From Psychrobacter glacincola (GTDB lineage: Bacteria; Pseudomonadota; Gammaproteobacteria; Pseudomonadales; Moraxellaceae), in assembly GCF_904846075.1 (NCBI RefSeq), contig NZ_CAJGZH010000002.1:186001-250000 (forward strand): a stretch of DNA of 64,000 nucleotides. The letters run 5' to 3'. Position 1 is the stretch's first letter. Each line of letters begins with the position of its first letter. The position numbers and the translations under genes were made by a program. Under the pieces are notes generated by a model. The model made no database searches. It worked only from the letters and a program-made list of their open reading frames with translations, and was not told where the DNA came from. Shown here one piece after another: positions 20,271 to 29,342 of the stretch.

Positions 20271-20402
20271 TTAAGTTTCAAAGCGGATTATTTCAAAAAA
20301 GTGGGAGCATTCAATATAAGCAAGGAGCAAAAAACATCTATATATTCATTTTTTGTTATATAATTGGATGAACGGTAATAAATGCCCGATGAGCGGCATT
20401 GT

Positions 20403-20442
20403 CTCTCTCTATATATTCGGTAATACTAATATATAGAGAGAG
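20403..20442. repeat. Perfect 15-bp inverted repeat upstream of the adhesin gene
   Basis: CTCTCTCTATATATT (20403-20417) and its exact complement (20428-20442) enclose a 10-base loop. No T-run follows, so a simple terminator is unlikely. It lies in the 417-base spacer 178 bases before the adhesin start and could be an operator or an mRNA leader hairpin. The rest of this spacer is A/T-rich with no gene. Confidence 0.7.
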
Positions 20443-20620
20443 CGATTAGGGATTTTCAAGATAAAAAGTGTTAGTTGTTGGTTAACAAGATAAATAATGA
20501 ACAAAAAACATTTAATCGTTATCCGCCGATAACGTGTTTTATTTTGTGATATCGACTCTCTGCAAGATGGATATTATCTCTGATTTTTAAATCTGACCAG
20601 TCTGTAAGGGAGTGCACACT

Positions 20621-23600
20621 ATGAACCGCATCTATAAAGTAATATGGAATGAAGCCTTGAGCTGTTTTACCGCAGTTGGTGAATATGCAAAGGGGCGCGG
20701 CAAATCTTCCAAATCTAGCGTGAGCGCAAACGCGACCATCAATACGACTTCTAATCTTTCTTCTACCCAATTTTTCCGACTATCCACGATCGCCATAGGG
20801 ATGCTGGCGGCTGGATTTACAATGTCACCGCAAGCTTTTGCACAAGTGAATGTCGGCGGTGGTACGGGATCTGGTACGGCAATTTCTTCTTGTAATACAA
20901 ACAGTACTGAAGCGAATGCTGAAGGCAGCTATTCGGTTGCCATTGGCTGTGAAGCGGACGCTGGGCAAAACTTCAATCTGGTCGATAGAGGCAATCCGTC
21001 ATTTACTTGGACGGGTGGTTCACAAAACAACTCTGGTAGTACCGCCATTGGCACTGGGACAGAAGCCGGTGACGTCGCTACTGCTCTAGGCACTCAAGCA
21101 AAAGCCATTGGTCGGTCATCTGTGGCAATTGGGGCGGCAGCGTATTCTAATGGAAATACCTCGTTAGCGCTTGGACGTCAATCGGCAGCGACTGCTGACT
21201 TTGCTCAGGCTATCGGTAATGTCTCCTCAGCAACGGGTCAAGGCTCTCTAGCTGTTGGTCATTCAGCACTTGCCTCAGGCAAACGTGGTATTGCGATTGG
21301 TTCAACTGATTTTGAAAATGCAGGTACAGTGGCTGATCAAGCAAATGTAGGTTATAGAGCGAATGGACAAACTCAAGCAGTTGGCAGTGATACGATTGCC
21401 TTTGGTAGTAATGCAAAAGCGACTGCTGATAACAGTCTTGCTTTTGGTGTCGGCTCTCGATCTAACGCAGTAAATGGCATCGCATTAGGTTCAAACTCTA
21501 CTGCAAATCGTGCTGGTGGTGCCAGTGGTTTTGTGCCAGTAGGAGCAGATAGTTCAGTCATCCAAGCAACGGATAGCGTTACACTTGGCGCGGTCTCTGT
21601 AGGAACAGGAGCAGTGGGTGGCAACCGTCAGATTGTAAACGTCGCAGCAGGTAGCAGTGACAGTGATGCTGTCAATGTGGCTCAGCTAACGGGGCTGTCG
21701 AATACTGTCGCTAATAATAAAACCAAGTATTATAGCGTGGACTCAGCTGCTATCGGTAATGCTAATAACGACGGAGCGACAGGTTATAACGCCATGGCGC
21801 TGGGCGGAAATGCAAAAGCCACAGGCAGCCAAACCATTGCGATTGGCAGCTCAGAATTTGGGCAACAGACGATGGCAAGTGGTGAGCAATCGATTGCTAT
21901 CGGTGCTAACGTCGTGTCTAGAGGGGCATCGTCTATCGCAATAGGCGGTGATGACCTAAATTTTGCATCGAAAACTAATATCGATGGTAGTCCGTTGTCA
22001 CCATTAAATAGTGGCACAGTTAACGATGTTTTCAAATCCTACGTAGGTAAAGATTTGGTAGAAACCAATCAGTACAATGTTAATACCGAAGCTGGAGGTG
22101 CTGCGTCGATAGCCATTGGTGCAAAATCGCTGTCTAAAGGTGATCTGTCTACAGCCGTTGGTGTTCATTCCAATACCTCGGGAACGGCTTCTTCAGCGTT
22201 CGGTGTTGGTGCGTCAGCTAGCAAAGATGGTTCAGTCTCTTTAGGTGCAGGCTCTACAACAGCAACAAGTGCAAGCTCTGAAAAGACAATGACAGTTGGT
22301 GGCGTGGTATATGATATCGCCGGTAATGTCATTGATGATAAGGGCATGCTACGAGAGGGTGCGCAAGTATCCGTGGGCGTAGTAGGATCTGAGCGTCAGA
22401 TCAAAAACGTCGCTGGTGGAGCTGTCACTGCGGCTAGTACAGATGCCGTGAATGGTAGTCAATTATATGCGACCAATGAAGCGGTCGGAAATAATACCAC
22501 GACTATTAACAAAGGCTTTGCGCTAAAAGCCGCTGATGGTAATACAGTACAGAAACCATTGGGACAAGCCGTTGAGGTAGTTGGCTCTAACAGCAACATC
22601 GACACCCGAGTAAAAAATGGCAAAATCGAAGTCGAGCTCAATGACAACTTAAACCTAGGTACAACAGGCAGCGTTAGCACTGGCAACTTATTAAACGGCA
22701 CAACGGTCAATGGTCTAGGTATTGTCACTGGCGGCGTGCTCACTGGCGTCACTACCGTTAGTGGTGCAGGTGTCACGGTAACGGGTGGAAACATATTTAA
22801 CCCTACCAATGCCACGTTAACCAGCAATGGTCTGACCATTTTAAATGGTCCAAGCATCACCAAAAGCGGGGTCAATGCGGGTAATAAGAGAGTTATTAAC
22901 GTTGATGATGGGGTTAACGCAAAAGATGCGGTGAATTTTAGTCAGCTAGAAACGACTAATACTAATGTTACGACCAATACTAACAACATCTCAACCAATA
23001 CTACCAATATTGGCACCAACACTGACAATATTGCTAAAGGCATCAAGTTTAATGTGAATGATGCAAGTAGCGGCGGCACTCTCAAAAAAACCTTCACCTT
23101 GGGTGAAGAAATTAAGTTTGATACAGACAGCAATTTAACCACCACTGGCTTATCAACGGGTGATGGAATCAAACTTGGCTTAGCCAACAACTTAACAGGT
23201 CTGGATAGCGCAAGCTTTAATAGCGGCGTTAGTATCTCATCTACTGGTATCAACGCAGGTGATAAAGTCATCTCAGGCGTGGCTAGCGGTGGCACAACAG
23301 AAACCAATGCAGCAAACATCGGTGATTTGAATAGTGCCATTACTGGTGTATCCACCTCAGGCTTTGCGCTAAAAGCTGCTGATGGTAATACAGTACAGAA
23401 ACCATTGGGACAAGCCGTTGAGGTAGTTGGCTCTAACAGCAACATCGACACCCGAGTAAAAAATGGCAAAATCGAAGTCGAGCTTAATGATAACTTAAAC
23501 CTAGGTACAACAGGCAGCGTTAGCACTGGCAACTTATTAAACGGCACAACGGTCAATGGTCTAGGTATTCTCACTGGCGGCGTGCTCACTGGCGTCACTA

Positions 23601-26600
23601 CCGTTAGTGGTGCAGGTGTCACGGTAACGGGTGGAAGCATATTTAACCCTACCAATGCCACGTTAACCAGCAATGGTCTGACCATTTTGAATGGTCCAAG
23701 CATCACCAAAAGCGGGGTCAATGCGGGTAATAAGAAGGTCGTCAATGTTTCTAATGGTACGGTCAGTCTAAATAGCAAAGACGCCATCAATGGTGGTCAG
23801 TTATTTAATACCAACCAACAAGTCACGTCCAATACTAACAACATCTCAACCAATACCACCAATATTGGTACCAATACTGACAATATTGCTAAAGGCATCA
23901 AGTTTAACGTGAATGATGCAAGTAGCGGCGGCACTCTCAAAAAAACCTTCGCCTTGGGTGAAGAAATTAAGTTTGATACAGACAGCAATTTAACCACCAC
24001 TGGCTTATCAACAGGCGATGGAATTGCTCTCGGTCTGTCTCCAACTTTAACGGGCCTCACTAGTGCAGATTTTGGTGGTGTTAGTATCTCTACTACTGGT
24101 ATCAATGCCAACGACACCCAGATCAAGGGAGTAAAAAGCGGTGGTAATACAGTAAGCAATGCGGCGAATATTGGTGATGTACAAATGGCAGCCGCAGGAG
24201 CGAGAACCAAAGTAGTTAAAGGTACGAATGTTGCCAGTGTTGACTTTTCAACCGATAGCGATACTGGACAGGATGTCTATACTGTCAATGCCAATGGCGC
24301 CAGTGTTTCTACTGCAGATGCTAATGCACTAACAGTTAGCACTAGTGTCAAAGATCCTGATACCAATATCACCGACTATCAAGTTGATCTAAGCGAAGGT
24401 AGTAAGGCAAGCTTGGTAAAAGCCGATAGTGCGATGCAAACGGTAGTGACACAAATCAATGGTGCTGATGTCAAGACTTTGGATAAAGACAATAATACAG
24501 CCAACTTTATTACTGGTGACAATATTGTCTTGACCGCTGACAATGGCGGTATCAAAGTTGCTACTGCTGCCGACTTAGTCTCAACCAGCTTGACCACAGG
24601 AACTACAGTCGTCAACGCTGATGGTGTCACATTTATGGGTGGGACTAATCAAACGGTCAGACTCAGTAATAGTGGGCTGGACAATGGTGGCAATCAAATT
24701 ACCAATGTCGCTAACGGTACAATAGCCAGCGATGCCGTAAACTTTGGTCAACTACAAGCCACGACCACGACCATCGATAAAGGTTTTGATTTCGATGGTG
24801 ACACGGGTACTACCGTTAATCGTCAGCTTGGTGACAAGCTGACAATCAAAGGTGGCGCGACCGTGGCAAGTGACTTGTCAAATGGCAACAACATTGGCGT
24901 CGTTGCTGACGGTACCAGCACATTGACCGTGAAACTTGCGAAAGATTTAACTGGTCTTAACAGCGCAAACTTTGGTAGCGGTGTCAGCATCTCAGCCAAT
25001 GGTCTGAACAATGGTGGCAATAAAATTACTAACGTTGCAGAAGCGACCACAGGTAAGGATGCGGTAAACTTCGACCAATTGTCAGCAACCAATAGTCTCG
25101 TGGCTAAAGGCATCAAAATCGGTGATGGCAATAGTGCCAACGACCAGCAGTTTGCTTTAGGTGATACCATCAACGTCACTGGTGATAGCAACATTACGAC
25201 GATGGCCTCGGCAACGGGTGTTCAGGTGAAACTGAATAACCAGTTGAATTTAGGCAATGAGGGTAGCATGCAGATTGGTAATAGCATTATGAATAGTAAT
25301 GGCTTTACCTTTACCGATAATGGTCCCGGTAGAACGGTTAGACTGAGCAGTAGTGGTCTTGACAATGGTTTTAACAGAATCACCAATGTAGCTGCTGGTA
25401 TTGCAGATACAGATGCGGCGACTGTCGGACAGTTGAACGCCACGACGTTTGCCCTTGATCAAGGTTGGGGACTAACGGCTCAGGGTGATGTTGCCACTAT
25501 GATCAAACAAGGCAGCGCCATCGATTTGAACAGTACAGATGGTAATATTAAAGTATCTAGATCAGCGGACAATAATGTTAGCCCTGGCCTACTTGCTACT
25601 GCACCATTGGCAGGCGTCAATGACATTAGCTTCGATTTAAATCCAGACCTGAATTTAGATAGCGTAACGACGGGTGATACCATTATGAATAATAATGGGC
25701 TGACTATTACAGGTGGACCTAGTGTCACCAAAGCGGGTATCAATGCTGCTGACACTAAGATTACAAACGTTGTGAATGGCGATGTCTCTGAAGGCAGCAA
25801 AGATGCTATCAATGGTGGTCAGCTCTATGCACAAGGTAGTGGCATCAGTAGTATCATTGGCGGTGAGACAGTCTACAATCCTGTAGATGGTACCTTTACC
25901 AATAGTAATATTGGTGGTACTGGTCAAAATAGTATCGACGGTGCGATTGCTTCTATTAAGCAAGGAGAAGTCGTTATCAATAAAAACATCCAAGCCAACA
26001 CTACCAATATCCAAACCAATACCACGAATATTGCCACGAATAAAACAAACATCGACACTAATACGACCAATATCAAAGTGAACAAGGATAAAATAGATGC
26101 GGGTCTCAATTTTGGTGCTGATAGCGGTGCTACCATCAACAAACCAGTAGGCGATGGCAGTGTCCTCCCCTTCACAGGTGGTAATAACATCACCACAACA
26201 GCAGCAGGCAGTAGTATTAAGTTTGATCTAAACGGTGATATTAATATCGATAGCGTCAAAACTGGCAATACGACAATTAATAATAATGGCGTCAGCATTG
26301 TCGGTGGTCCTAGTATGACTGCAAGCGGTATCAACGCCGCTGGCAACAAGATCACTGATGTGGCTGATGGCATGGCACCCAGAGACGCTGTAAATATGGG
26401 TCAATTAGATGCTGTTAGTCAAAGACTTGGCAACAACATGAATGAGCTAGGTTATAAAATTGGTGAAGTCGAAGACGATGCAAATGCTGGTATCTCAGCC
26501 GCCATGGCAATGTCTTCACTACCGCAAGCTTACATCGCTGGTAAATCCTTAATCGGTGGCGGTATAGGAACGTACAATGGGGAAAGTGCAGTTGCTATTG

Positions 26601-26710
26601 GCTTCTCGAAGTTATCCAATGATGGTCGTTGGGTCATGAAGGTAAACGGCACCGCTGATACCCAAGGTAACGCTGGCGGCTCGATTGGTGCAGGCTTCCA
26701 TTTTGATTAA
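20621..26710 (+). CDS. Trimeric autotransporter adhesin (UspA/Hia/YadA-like, type Vc secretion)
   Basis: A 2029-residue surface adhesin. I start it at ATG 20621 because AAGGGAG lies about eight bases upstream and the protein then opens with MNRIYKVIWNEALSCF, the extended signal peptide region (ESPR); a GTG three codons earlier overlaps that ribosome site. The signal ends near residue 75 (SPQAFA). Residues about 95-340 and 390-590 carry YadA-head repeats (SVAIG, SLALG, QAIGN patterns). The stalk contains many 'DAVNxxQL' neck motifs and TNTTNI coiled-coil heptads. The C-terminal ~75 residues (SLPQAYIAGKSLIGGG ... ) are the YadA anchor that trimerises as a 12-strand pore. It ends HFD, with an extra Asp after the usual terminal aromatic. 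The stalk includes a 375-bp duplication. Likely cell attachment or autoagglutination. Confidence 0.95.
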   Translation: MNRIYKVIWNEALSCFTAVGEYAKGRGKSSKSSVSANATINTTSNLSSTQFFRLSTIAIGMLAAGFTMSPQAFAQVNVGGGTGSGTAISSCNTNSTEANAEGSYSVAIGCEADAGQNFNLVDRGNPSFTWTGGSQNNSGSTAIGTGTEAGDVATALGTQAKAIGRSSVAIGAAAYSNGNTSLALGRQSAATADFAQAIGNVSSATGQGSLAVGHSALASGKRGIAIGSTDFENAGTVADQANVGYRANGQTQAVGSDTIAFGSNAKATADNSLAFGVGSRSNAVNGIALGSNSTANRAGGASGFVPVGADSSVIQATDSVTLGAVSVGTGAVGGNRQIVNVAAGSSDSDAVNVAQLTGLSNTVANNKTKYYSVDSAAIGNANNDGATGYNAMALGGNAKATGSQTIAIGSSEFGQQTMASGEQSIAIGANVVSRGASSIAIGGDDLNFASKTNIDGSPLSPLNSGTVNDVFKSYVGKDLVETNQYNVNTEAGGAASIAIGAKSLSKGDLSTAVGVHSNTSGTASSAFGVGASASKDGSVSLGAGSTTATSASSEKTMTVGGVVYDIAGNVIDDKGMLREGAQVSVGVVGSERQIKNVAGGAVTAASTDAVNGSQLYATNEAVGNNTTTINKGFALKAADGNTVQKPLGQAVEVVGSNSNIDTRVKNGKIEVELNDNLNLGTTGSVSTGNLLNGTTVNGLGIVTGGVLTGVTTVSGAGVTVTGGNIFNPTNATLTSNGLTILNGPSITKSGVNAGNKRVINVDDGVNAKDAVNFSQLETTNTNVTTNTNNISTNTTNIGTNTDNIAKGIKFNVNDASSGGTLKKTFTLGEEIKFDTDSNLTTTGLSTGDGIKLGLANNLTGLDSASFNSGVSISSTGINAGDKVISGVASGGTTETNAANIGDLNSAITGVSTSGFALKAADGNTVQKPLGQAVEVVGSNSNIDTRVKNGKIEVELNDNLNLGTTGSVSTGNLLNGTTVNGLGILTGGVLTGVTTVSGAGVTVTGGSIFNPTNATLTSNGLTILNGPSITKSGVNAGNKKVVNVSNGTVSLNSKDAINGGQLFNTNQQVTSNTNNISTNTTNIGTNTDNIAKGIKFNVNDASSGGTLKKTFALGEEIKFDTDSNLTTTGLSTGDGIALGLSPTLTGLTSADFGGVSISTTGINANDTQIKGVKSGGNTVSNAANIGDVQMAAAGARTKVVKGTNVASVDFSTDSDTGQDVYTVNANGASVSTADANALTVSTSVKDPDTNITDYQVDLSEGSKASLVKADSAMQTVVTQINGADVKTLDKDNNTANFITGDNIVLTADNGGIKVATAADLVSTSLTTGTTVVNADGVTFMGGTNQTVRLSNSGLDNGGNQITNVANGTIASDAVNFGQLQATTTTIDKGFDFDGDTGTTVNRQLGDKLTIKGGATVASDLSNGNNIGVVADGTSTLTVKLAKDLTGLNSANFGSGVSISANGLNNGGNKITNVAEATTGKDAVNFDQLSATNSLVAKGIKIGDGNSANDQQFALGDTINVTGDSNITTMASATGVQVKLNNQLNLGNEGSMQIGNSIMNSNGFTFTDNGPGRTVRLSSSGLDNGFNRITNVAAGIADTDAATVGQLNATTFALDQGWGLTAQGDVATMIKQGSAIDLNSTDGNIKVSRSADNNVSPGLLATAPLAGVNDISFDLNPDLNLDSVTTGDTIMNNNGLTITGGPSVTKAGINAADTKITNVVNGDVSEGSKDAINGGQLYAQGSGISSIIGGETVYNPVDGTFTNSNIGGTGQNSIDGAIASIKQGEVVINKNIQANTTNIQTNTTNIATNKTNIDTNTTNIKVNKDKIDAGLNFGADSGATINKPVGDGSVLPFTGGNNITTTAAGSSIKFDLNGDINIDSVKTGNTTINNNGVSIVGGPSMTASGINAAGNKITDVADGMAPRDAVNMGQLDAVSQRLGNNMNELGYKIGEVEDDANAGISAAMAMSSLPQAYIAGKSLIGGGIGTYNGESAVAIGFSKLSNDGRWVMKVNGTADTQGNAGGSIGAGFHFD
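22514..22888 (+). repeat. Internal adhesin repeat, copy 1 (375 bp)
   Basis: Nearly identical to 23360-23734 at a fixed offset of 846 bases; the encoded 125-residue units differ at two residues (GIVTGG/GILTGG and GGNIF/GGSIF). It encodes a stalk unit from GFALKAADGN to SGVNAGNK. Confidence 0.9.
23360..23734 (+). repeat. Internal adhesin repeat, copy 2 (375 bp)
   Basis: Second copy of the unit at 22514-22888. A further near-identical block follows each copy (22976-23169 and 23831-24024, offset 855), encoding NNISTNTTNIGTNTDNIAKG and the sequence after it, so the whole duplicated module is roughly 650 bp with a diverged junction. Confidence 0.9.
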
Positions 26711-26765
26711 AGCAATCAAGCCTACTATCAAGTAAAGTGATTTGTTAGTTATAAAAATTAGTCAT

Positions 26766-26798
26766 AAAAAAGCAAGGCATCTGATGCCTTGCTTTTTT
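26766..26798 (+). terminator. Rho-independent terminator of the adhesin gene
   Basis: A perfect 15-bp hairpin: AAAAAAGCAAGGCAT (26766-26780), loop CTG, complement 26784-26798 ending in six Ts. It lies 55 bases after the adhesin stop. Confidence 0.92.
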
Positions 26799-26834
26799 GC
26801 GACATGAGCATGAAGACGTTTTCAGCGTGATGAT

Positions 26835-26890
26835 TTGGTAGTCACTATTTGGTAGTCACTATTTGGTAGTCACTATTTGGTAGTCACTAT
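26835..26890. repeat. Four tandem copies of a 14-bp repeat
   Basis: TTGGTAGTCACTAT repeated four times without a spacer (26835-26848, 26849-26862, 26863-26876, 26877-26890), all identical. It lies between two terminators and in no gene. Copy number is likely to vary between strains. Confidence 0.95.
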
Positions 26891-26939
26891 ATGATTTTTA
26901 TCAATGATTTGTTTTTCTTTGGCTCAATAGCCAAGCGAT

Positions 26940-26968
26940 AAAAAGCCCTCATTCTATGAGGGCTTTTT
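26940..26968 (-). terminator. Terminator hairpin after the flavoprotein gene
   Basis: AAAAAGCCCTCAT (26940-26952) pairs perfectly with ATGAGGGCTTTTT (26956-26968) around a 3-base loop. With A-run left and T-run right it can act in both directions; it lies 20 bases past the stop of the minus-strand flavoprotein gene. Confidence 0.88.
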
Positions 26969-26987
26969 TATTTTTATAAAAGCAATT

Positions 26988-28178
26988 TTATACTCTGAAC
27001 ATAGCTGCATTTGGGGTCAATCCGACATAAGCCATGCCAGCTTGCTCCATCCAATGTGGCTGCACGATACCATGTTGTAAAATAGCATGAATGTCTCGAT
27101 GCGCTCTTTCTATTCTATGTTTTTTATATAGCGAGACCGTACCAGCGACCGCATAAATCTCCGATACCATGGCTCTGGCTTCTCTCGCTGCCTCACAGGC
27201 TGCTGCCCACACATCAGCCAGCTGTGTATCGGTAAAGGCATTCTGTTGTTGTGCTTCGTTCCATAATACCTCGACACTATTGTGTAATTGTGCGCGCCTA
27301 GATGCTAATAGCGTTTTGCTCCTAGCGATAGTCGCTTGTACTGCTGCACGATCACGCAAATCTGGGCTTTTACCGGGCGTTACTTTCTCAAGGCAAATTT
27401 GGATTAACTCATCTGTCGCTGCTTTTAAGACACCCAGTGCCATCGCTGCACAGCCAGCGGCATTAATACAGCCGATTGGTAGTCGACTATACGCATTATC
27501 GATGGCGACAGGGCTATCAAAATTGACCGCATAACGTTCCTGCACAAACGCGTCTTTGATGACGATGTCATGACTGCCTGTACCATTTAGTCCACCAACA
27601 TGCCAAGTATCAATCACTTCCACATCTTCTTTTGGAATAAAGAACAGCTTTAAGTTTGCACCCGGTCCAAGGGTAGTAGGCGAGCCTTCGGATATTACCA
27701 AGCAGCGCAGCACAAACCAGTCTGCCAATTCACAACCTGATACTAATGTCCATTGACCTGAGACCGTATATCCTTCAGCGGTTTGTTTAGCAATCCCTTC
27801 AGGGCGTGCTGAGTTGGCATAGACATGAGAGGGGTCACTGTATATCTCCTTCATGCTAGGCTCGTCTAAAAATCGTCCAAATGTGCAGGCCAAATGATTG
27901 TTCCAAACGATCCAAGCAACTGAGGCTTCAGCACTGGCTAGCGTCTCATAAACCTTTAACGTTTCCACAGGATTGCCTTGCCATCCTCCCAACGATTTTG
28001 GCAGTCCCATCCTAAATAACGACAACTCTGACAGTTTTTTGACCACTGTCGGTGCAATTTTTCTACAGGTTTCTGTTTCTTCTCTAGCCGATAGGGCTAA
28101 ATCATAAATATCTTGAGCGGCATGGGATGGTAGAGCGTCTTTGTTATTTGATAAAGGTGTATAACTCATAATATCCAA
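26988..28178 (-). CDS. Acyl-CoA-dehydrogenase-fold flavoprotein, probable flavin-dependent monooxygenase
   Basis: 396 residues. The fold is that of acyl-CoA dehydrogenases (N-terminal helical, central beta with GQWTLVSGCELADWFVL, C-terminal helical bundle), but the C-terminal motif ERAHRDIHAILQHGIVQP matches the group C/D two-component monooxygenases (HsaA, DszC, HpaB relatives) rather than the catalytic Glu of true dehydrogenases. Such enzymes use reduced FMN or FAD from a separate reductase; no reductase gene is adjacent. It lies downstream of maiA on the same strand after a 376-base gap with its own perfect palindrome, so it may be a separate unit. Substrate unknown; an aromatic or acyl compound is possible. 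Confidence 0.78.
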   Translation of the reverse strand: MDIMSYTPLSNNKDALPSHAAQDIYDLALSAREETETCRKIAPTVVKKLSELSLFRMGLPKSLGGWQGNPVETLKVYETLASAEASVAWIVWNNHLACTFGRFLDEPSMKEIYSDPSHVYANSARPEGIAKQTAEGYTVSGQWTLVSGCELADWFVLRCLVISEGSPTTLGPGANLKLFFIPKEDVEVIDTWHVGGLNGTGSHDIVIKDAFVQERYAVNFDSPVAIDNAYSRLPIGCINAAGCAAMALGVLKAATDELIQICLEKVTPGKSPDLRDRAAVQATIARSKTLLASRRAQLHNSVEVLWNEAQQQNAFTDTQLADVWAAACEAAREARAMVSEIYAVAGTVSLYKKHRIERAHRDIHAILQHGIVQPHWMEQAGMAYVGLTPNAAMFRV

Positions 28179-28554
28179 CCTTATTTTAATGTATAAAACA
28201 GTATGTTATATCTAAAATTAATTCTAAATTTTAGATATAACAACGCCTATACCAAGAATAGCCAACAGTTGACTGCTATACAACCAATAATTTGAATATA
28301 TTAAATATTATATTGAGATGAAAAGTAGAAGTGATGATTCGATGAAATATTGAATGCTGTATTTGGCTTAAGAGTATCAATGCTTTGCCTGTTTTCAGGC
28401 AGTCATTCGCTTTGATTGCTTTGTCTGAGCACTGAGCCCAACAATTATAAGAGCGTTTTGTTACTTAATTCTCTAATCCTTTAATCCTTTAATCATTTCA
28501 TTTTCTAGTCATTTAATAGCAAAACACCCTTACTGAAAGCACCCTTTTGATTGT
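28179..28554. other. Intergenic region with palindrome and short A/T-rich repeats
   Basis: 376 bases between maiA and the flavoprotein gene. Besides the palindrome at 28205-28241 it has a run of short CTTTAATC-type repeats (28473-28496). No small gene is supported. Confidence 0.5.
28205..28241. promoter_or_regulatory. Perfect 15-bp palindrome, probable operator of the flavoprotein gene
   Basis: GTTATATCTAAAATT (28205-28219) and its exact complement (28227-28241) flank a 7-base spacer, ending 27 bases before the flavoprotein start codon. Position and symmetry suit a dimeric regulator site; no T-run suggests a terminator. The regulator is unknown. Confidence 0.55.
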
Positions 28555-29203
28555 TTATTGAGACTTGGGCGCATCAGGTTGCATGCTAGGATCAGCGTCA
28601 GCAAAGGCTTTGAGCGTACGGCAATGCGTGTCAATTTCGACGATATTGGGATAGGTACTTAAATCCACGTTAAAACGTCGCGCCGAAGAGACCTGAGGAA
28701 TCAAATAGCAATCTGCAAAAGTAGGGCTGTCACCGTAGCAAAATTTTCCACGGCTTTTGTCTTTTGCTAGTATTTTCTCTAACGCCGCAAAGCCCTCACT
28801 CATCCAACGGTTGCACCACGCCATGACTTTTTCTTCGTCTACTGCCAGCTCATTGCGTAGGTATTGTAAGATACGGCGGTTATTAATAGGATGAATATCA
28901 CAACCAATCATAGCGCTAATGGCTCGTACTTGCATACGTCCAGCCGCGTCTTTAGGCAATAGCGGGTTTAGGATGAACCTCTTCTAACCATTCTAAAATG
29001 GCTGGGCTTTGATATAGTAATAAATCATCGGTCTGTAAAACAGGCACCAATCCTTGTGGATTGAGTGATTTAAAGGCATCTGCTAACTGCTCATCTTTTG
29101 CTAAATTGACCGAAATATAGTCATAATCTAAGCCTTTGAGATTCATCGCGATACGAGTACGATACGAGGTGCTGCTGCGAAAGTAGCCATAAAGTGTCAT
29201 CAT
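28555..29203 (-). pseudogene. maiA: Maleylacetoacetate isomerase, frameshifted
   Basis: Zeta-class GST that isomerises maleylacetoacetate to fumarylacetoacetate. The N-terminal piece (28952-29203) begins MMTLYGYFRSSTSYRTRIAMNLKG, with the family SSxxS/CYR glutathione-binding motif. It ends HPKPAIA-stop. The rest (28555-28959) is in the next frame, LLPKDAAGRMQVRAI ... FADCYLIPQV, and is a complete C-terminal helical domain. Joining them needs a one-base insertion or two-base loss near 28958-28965 (family sequence expects ...PxPALLPKDAxxRA). All else is intact, so the lesion is recent or a sequencing error. Unless corrected, tyrosine breakdown would have to use another isomerase. Divergent from the IclR gene. 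Confidence 0.88.
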
Positions 29204-29342
29204 TGTGAATTCCTTTTATTATGGTAGGTTGTGAATGAGATAAGCGGTTATAATTAATGGTACGAAATGTATCTTATACAATTAAAAAACTCTTATGACG
29301 TTACCTCTCCATTTCAGTTTTTCATGAATATATTAGATTAAT

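Noticed and set aside
20403..20442. Terminator of the cpxRA-like operon
   Set aside because: No T-run follows the palindrome; a better terminator candidate lies at 20222-20270.
22459..26373. Many long minus-strand open frames (up to about 280 codons) inside the adhesin gene
   Set aside because: They are antisense shadows produced by the biased, repetitive codons of the adhesin. They lack ribosome sites and repeat wherever the adhesin repeats do.
26835..26890. CRISPR array
   Set aside because: The four 14-base units are directly adjacent with no spacers and no cas genes lie nearby.
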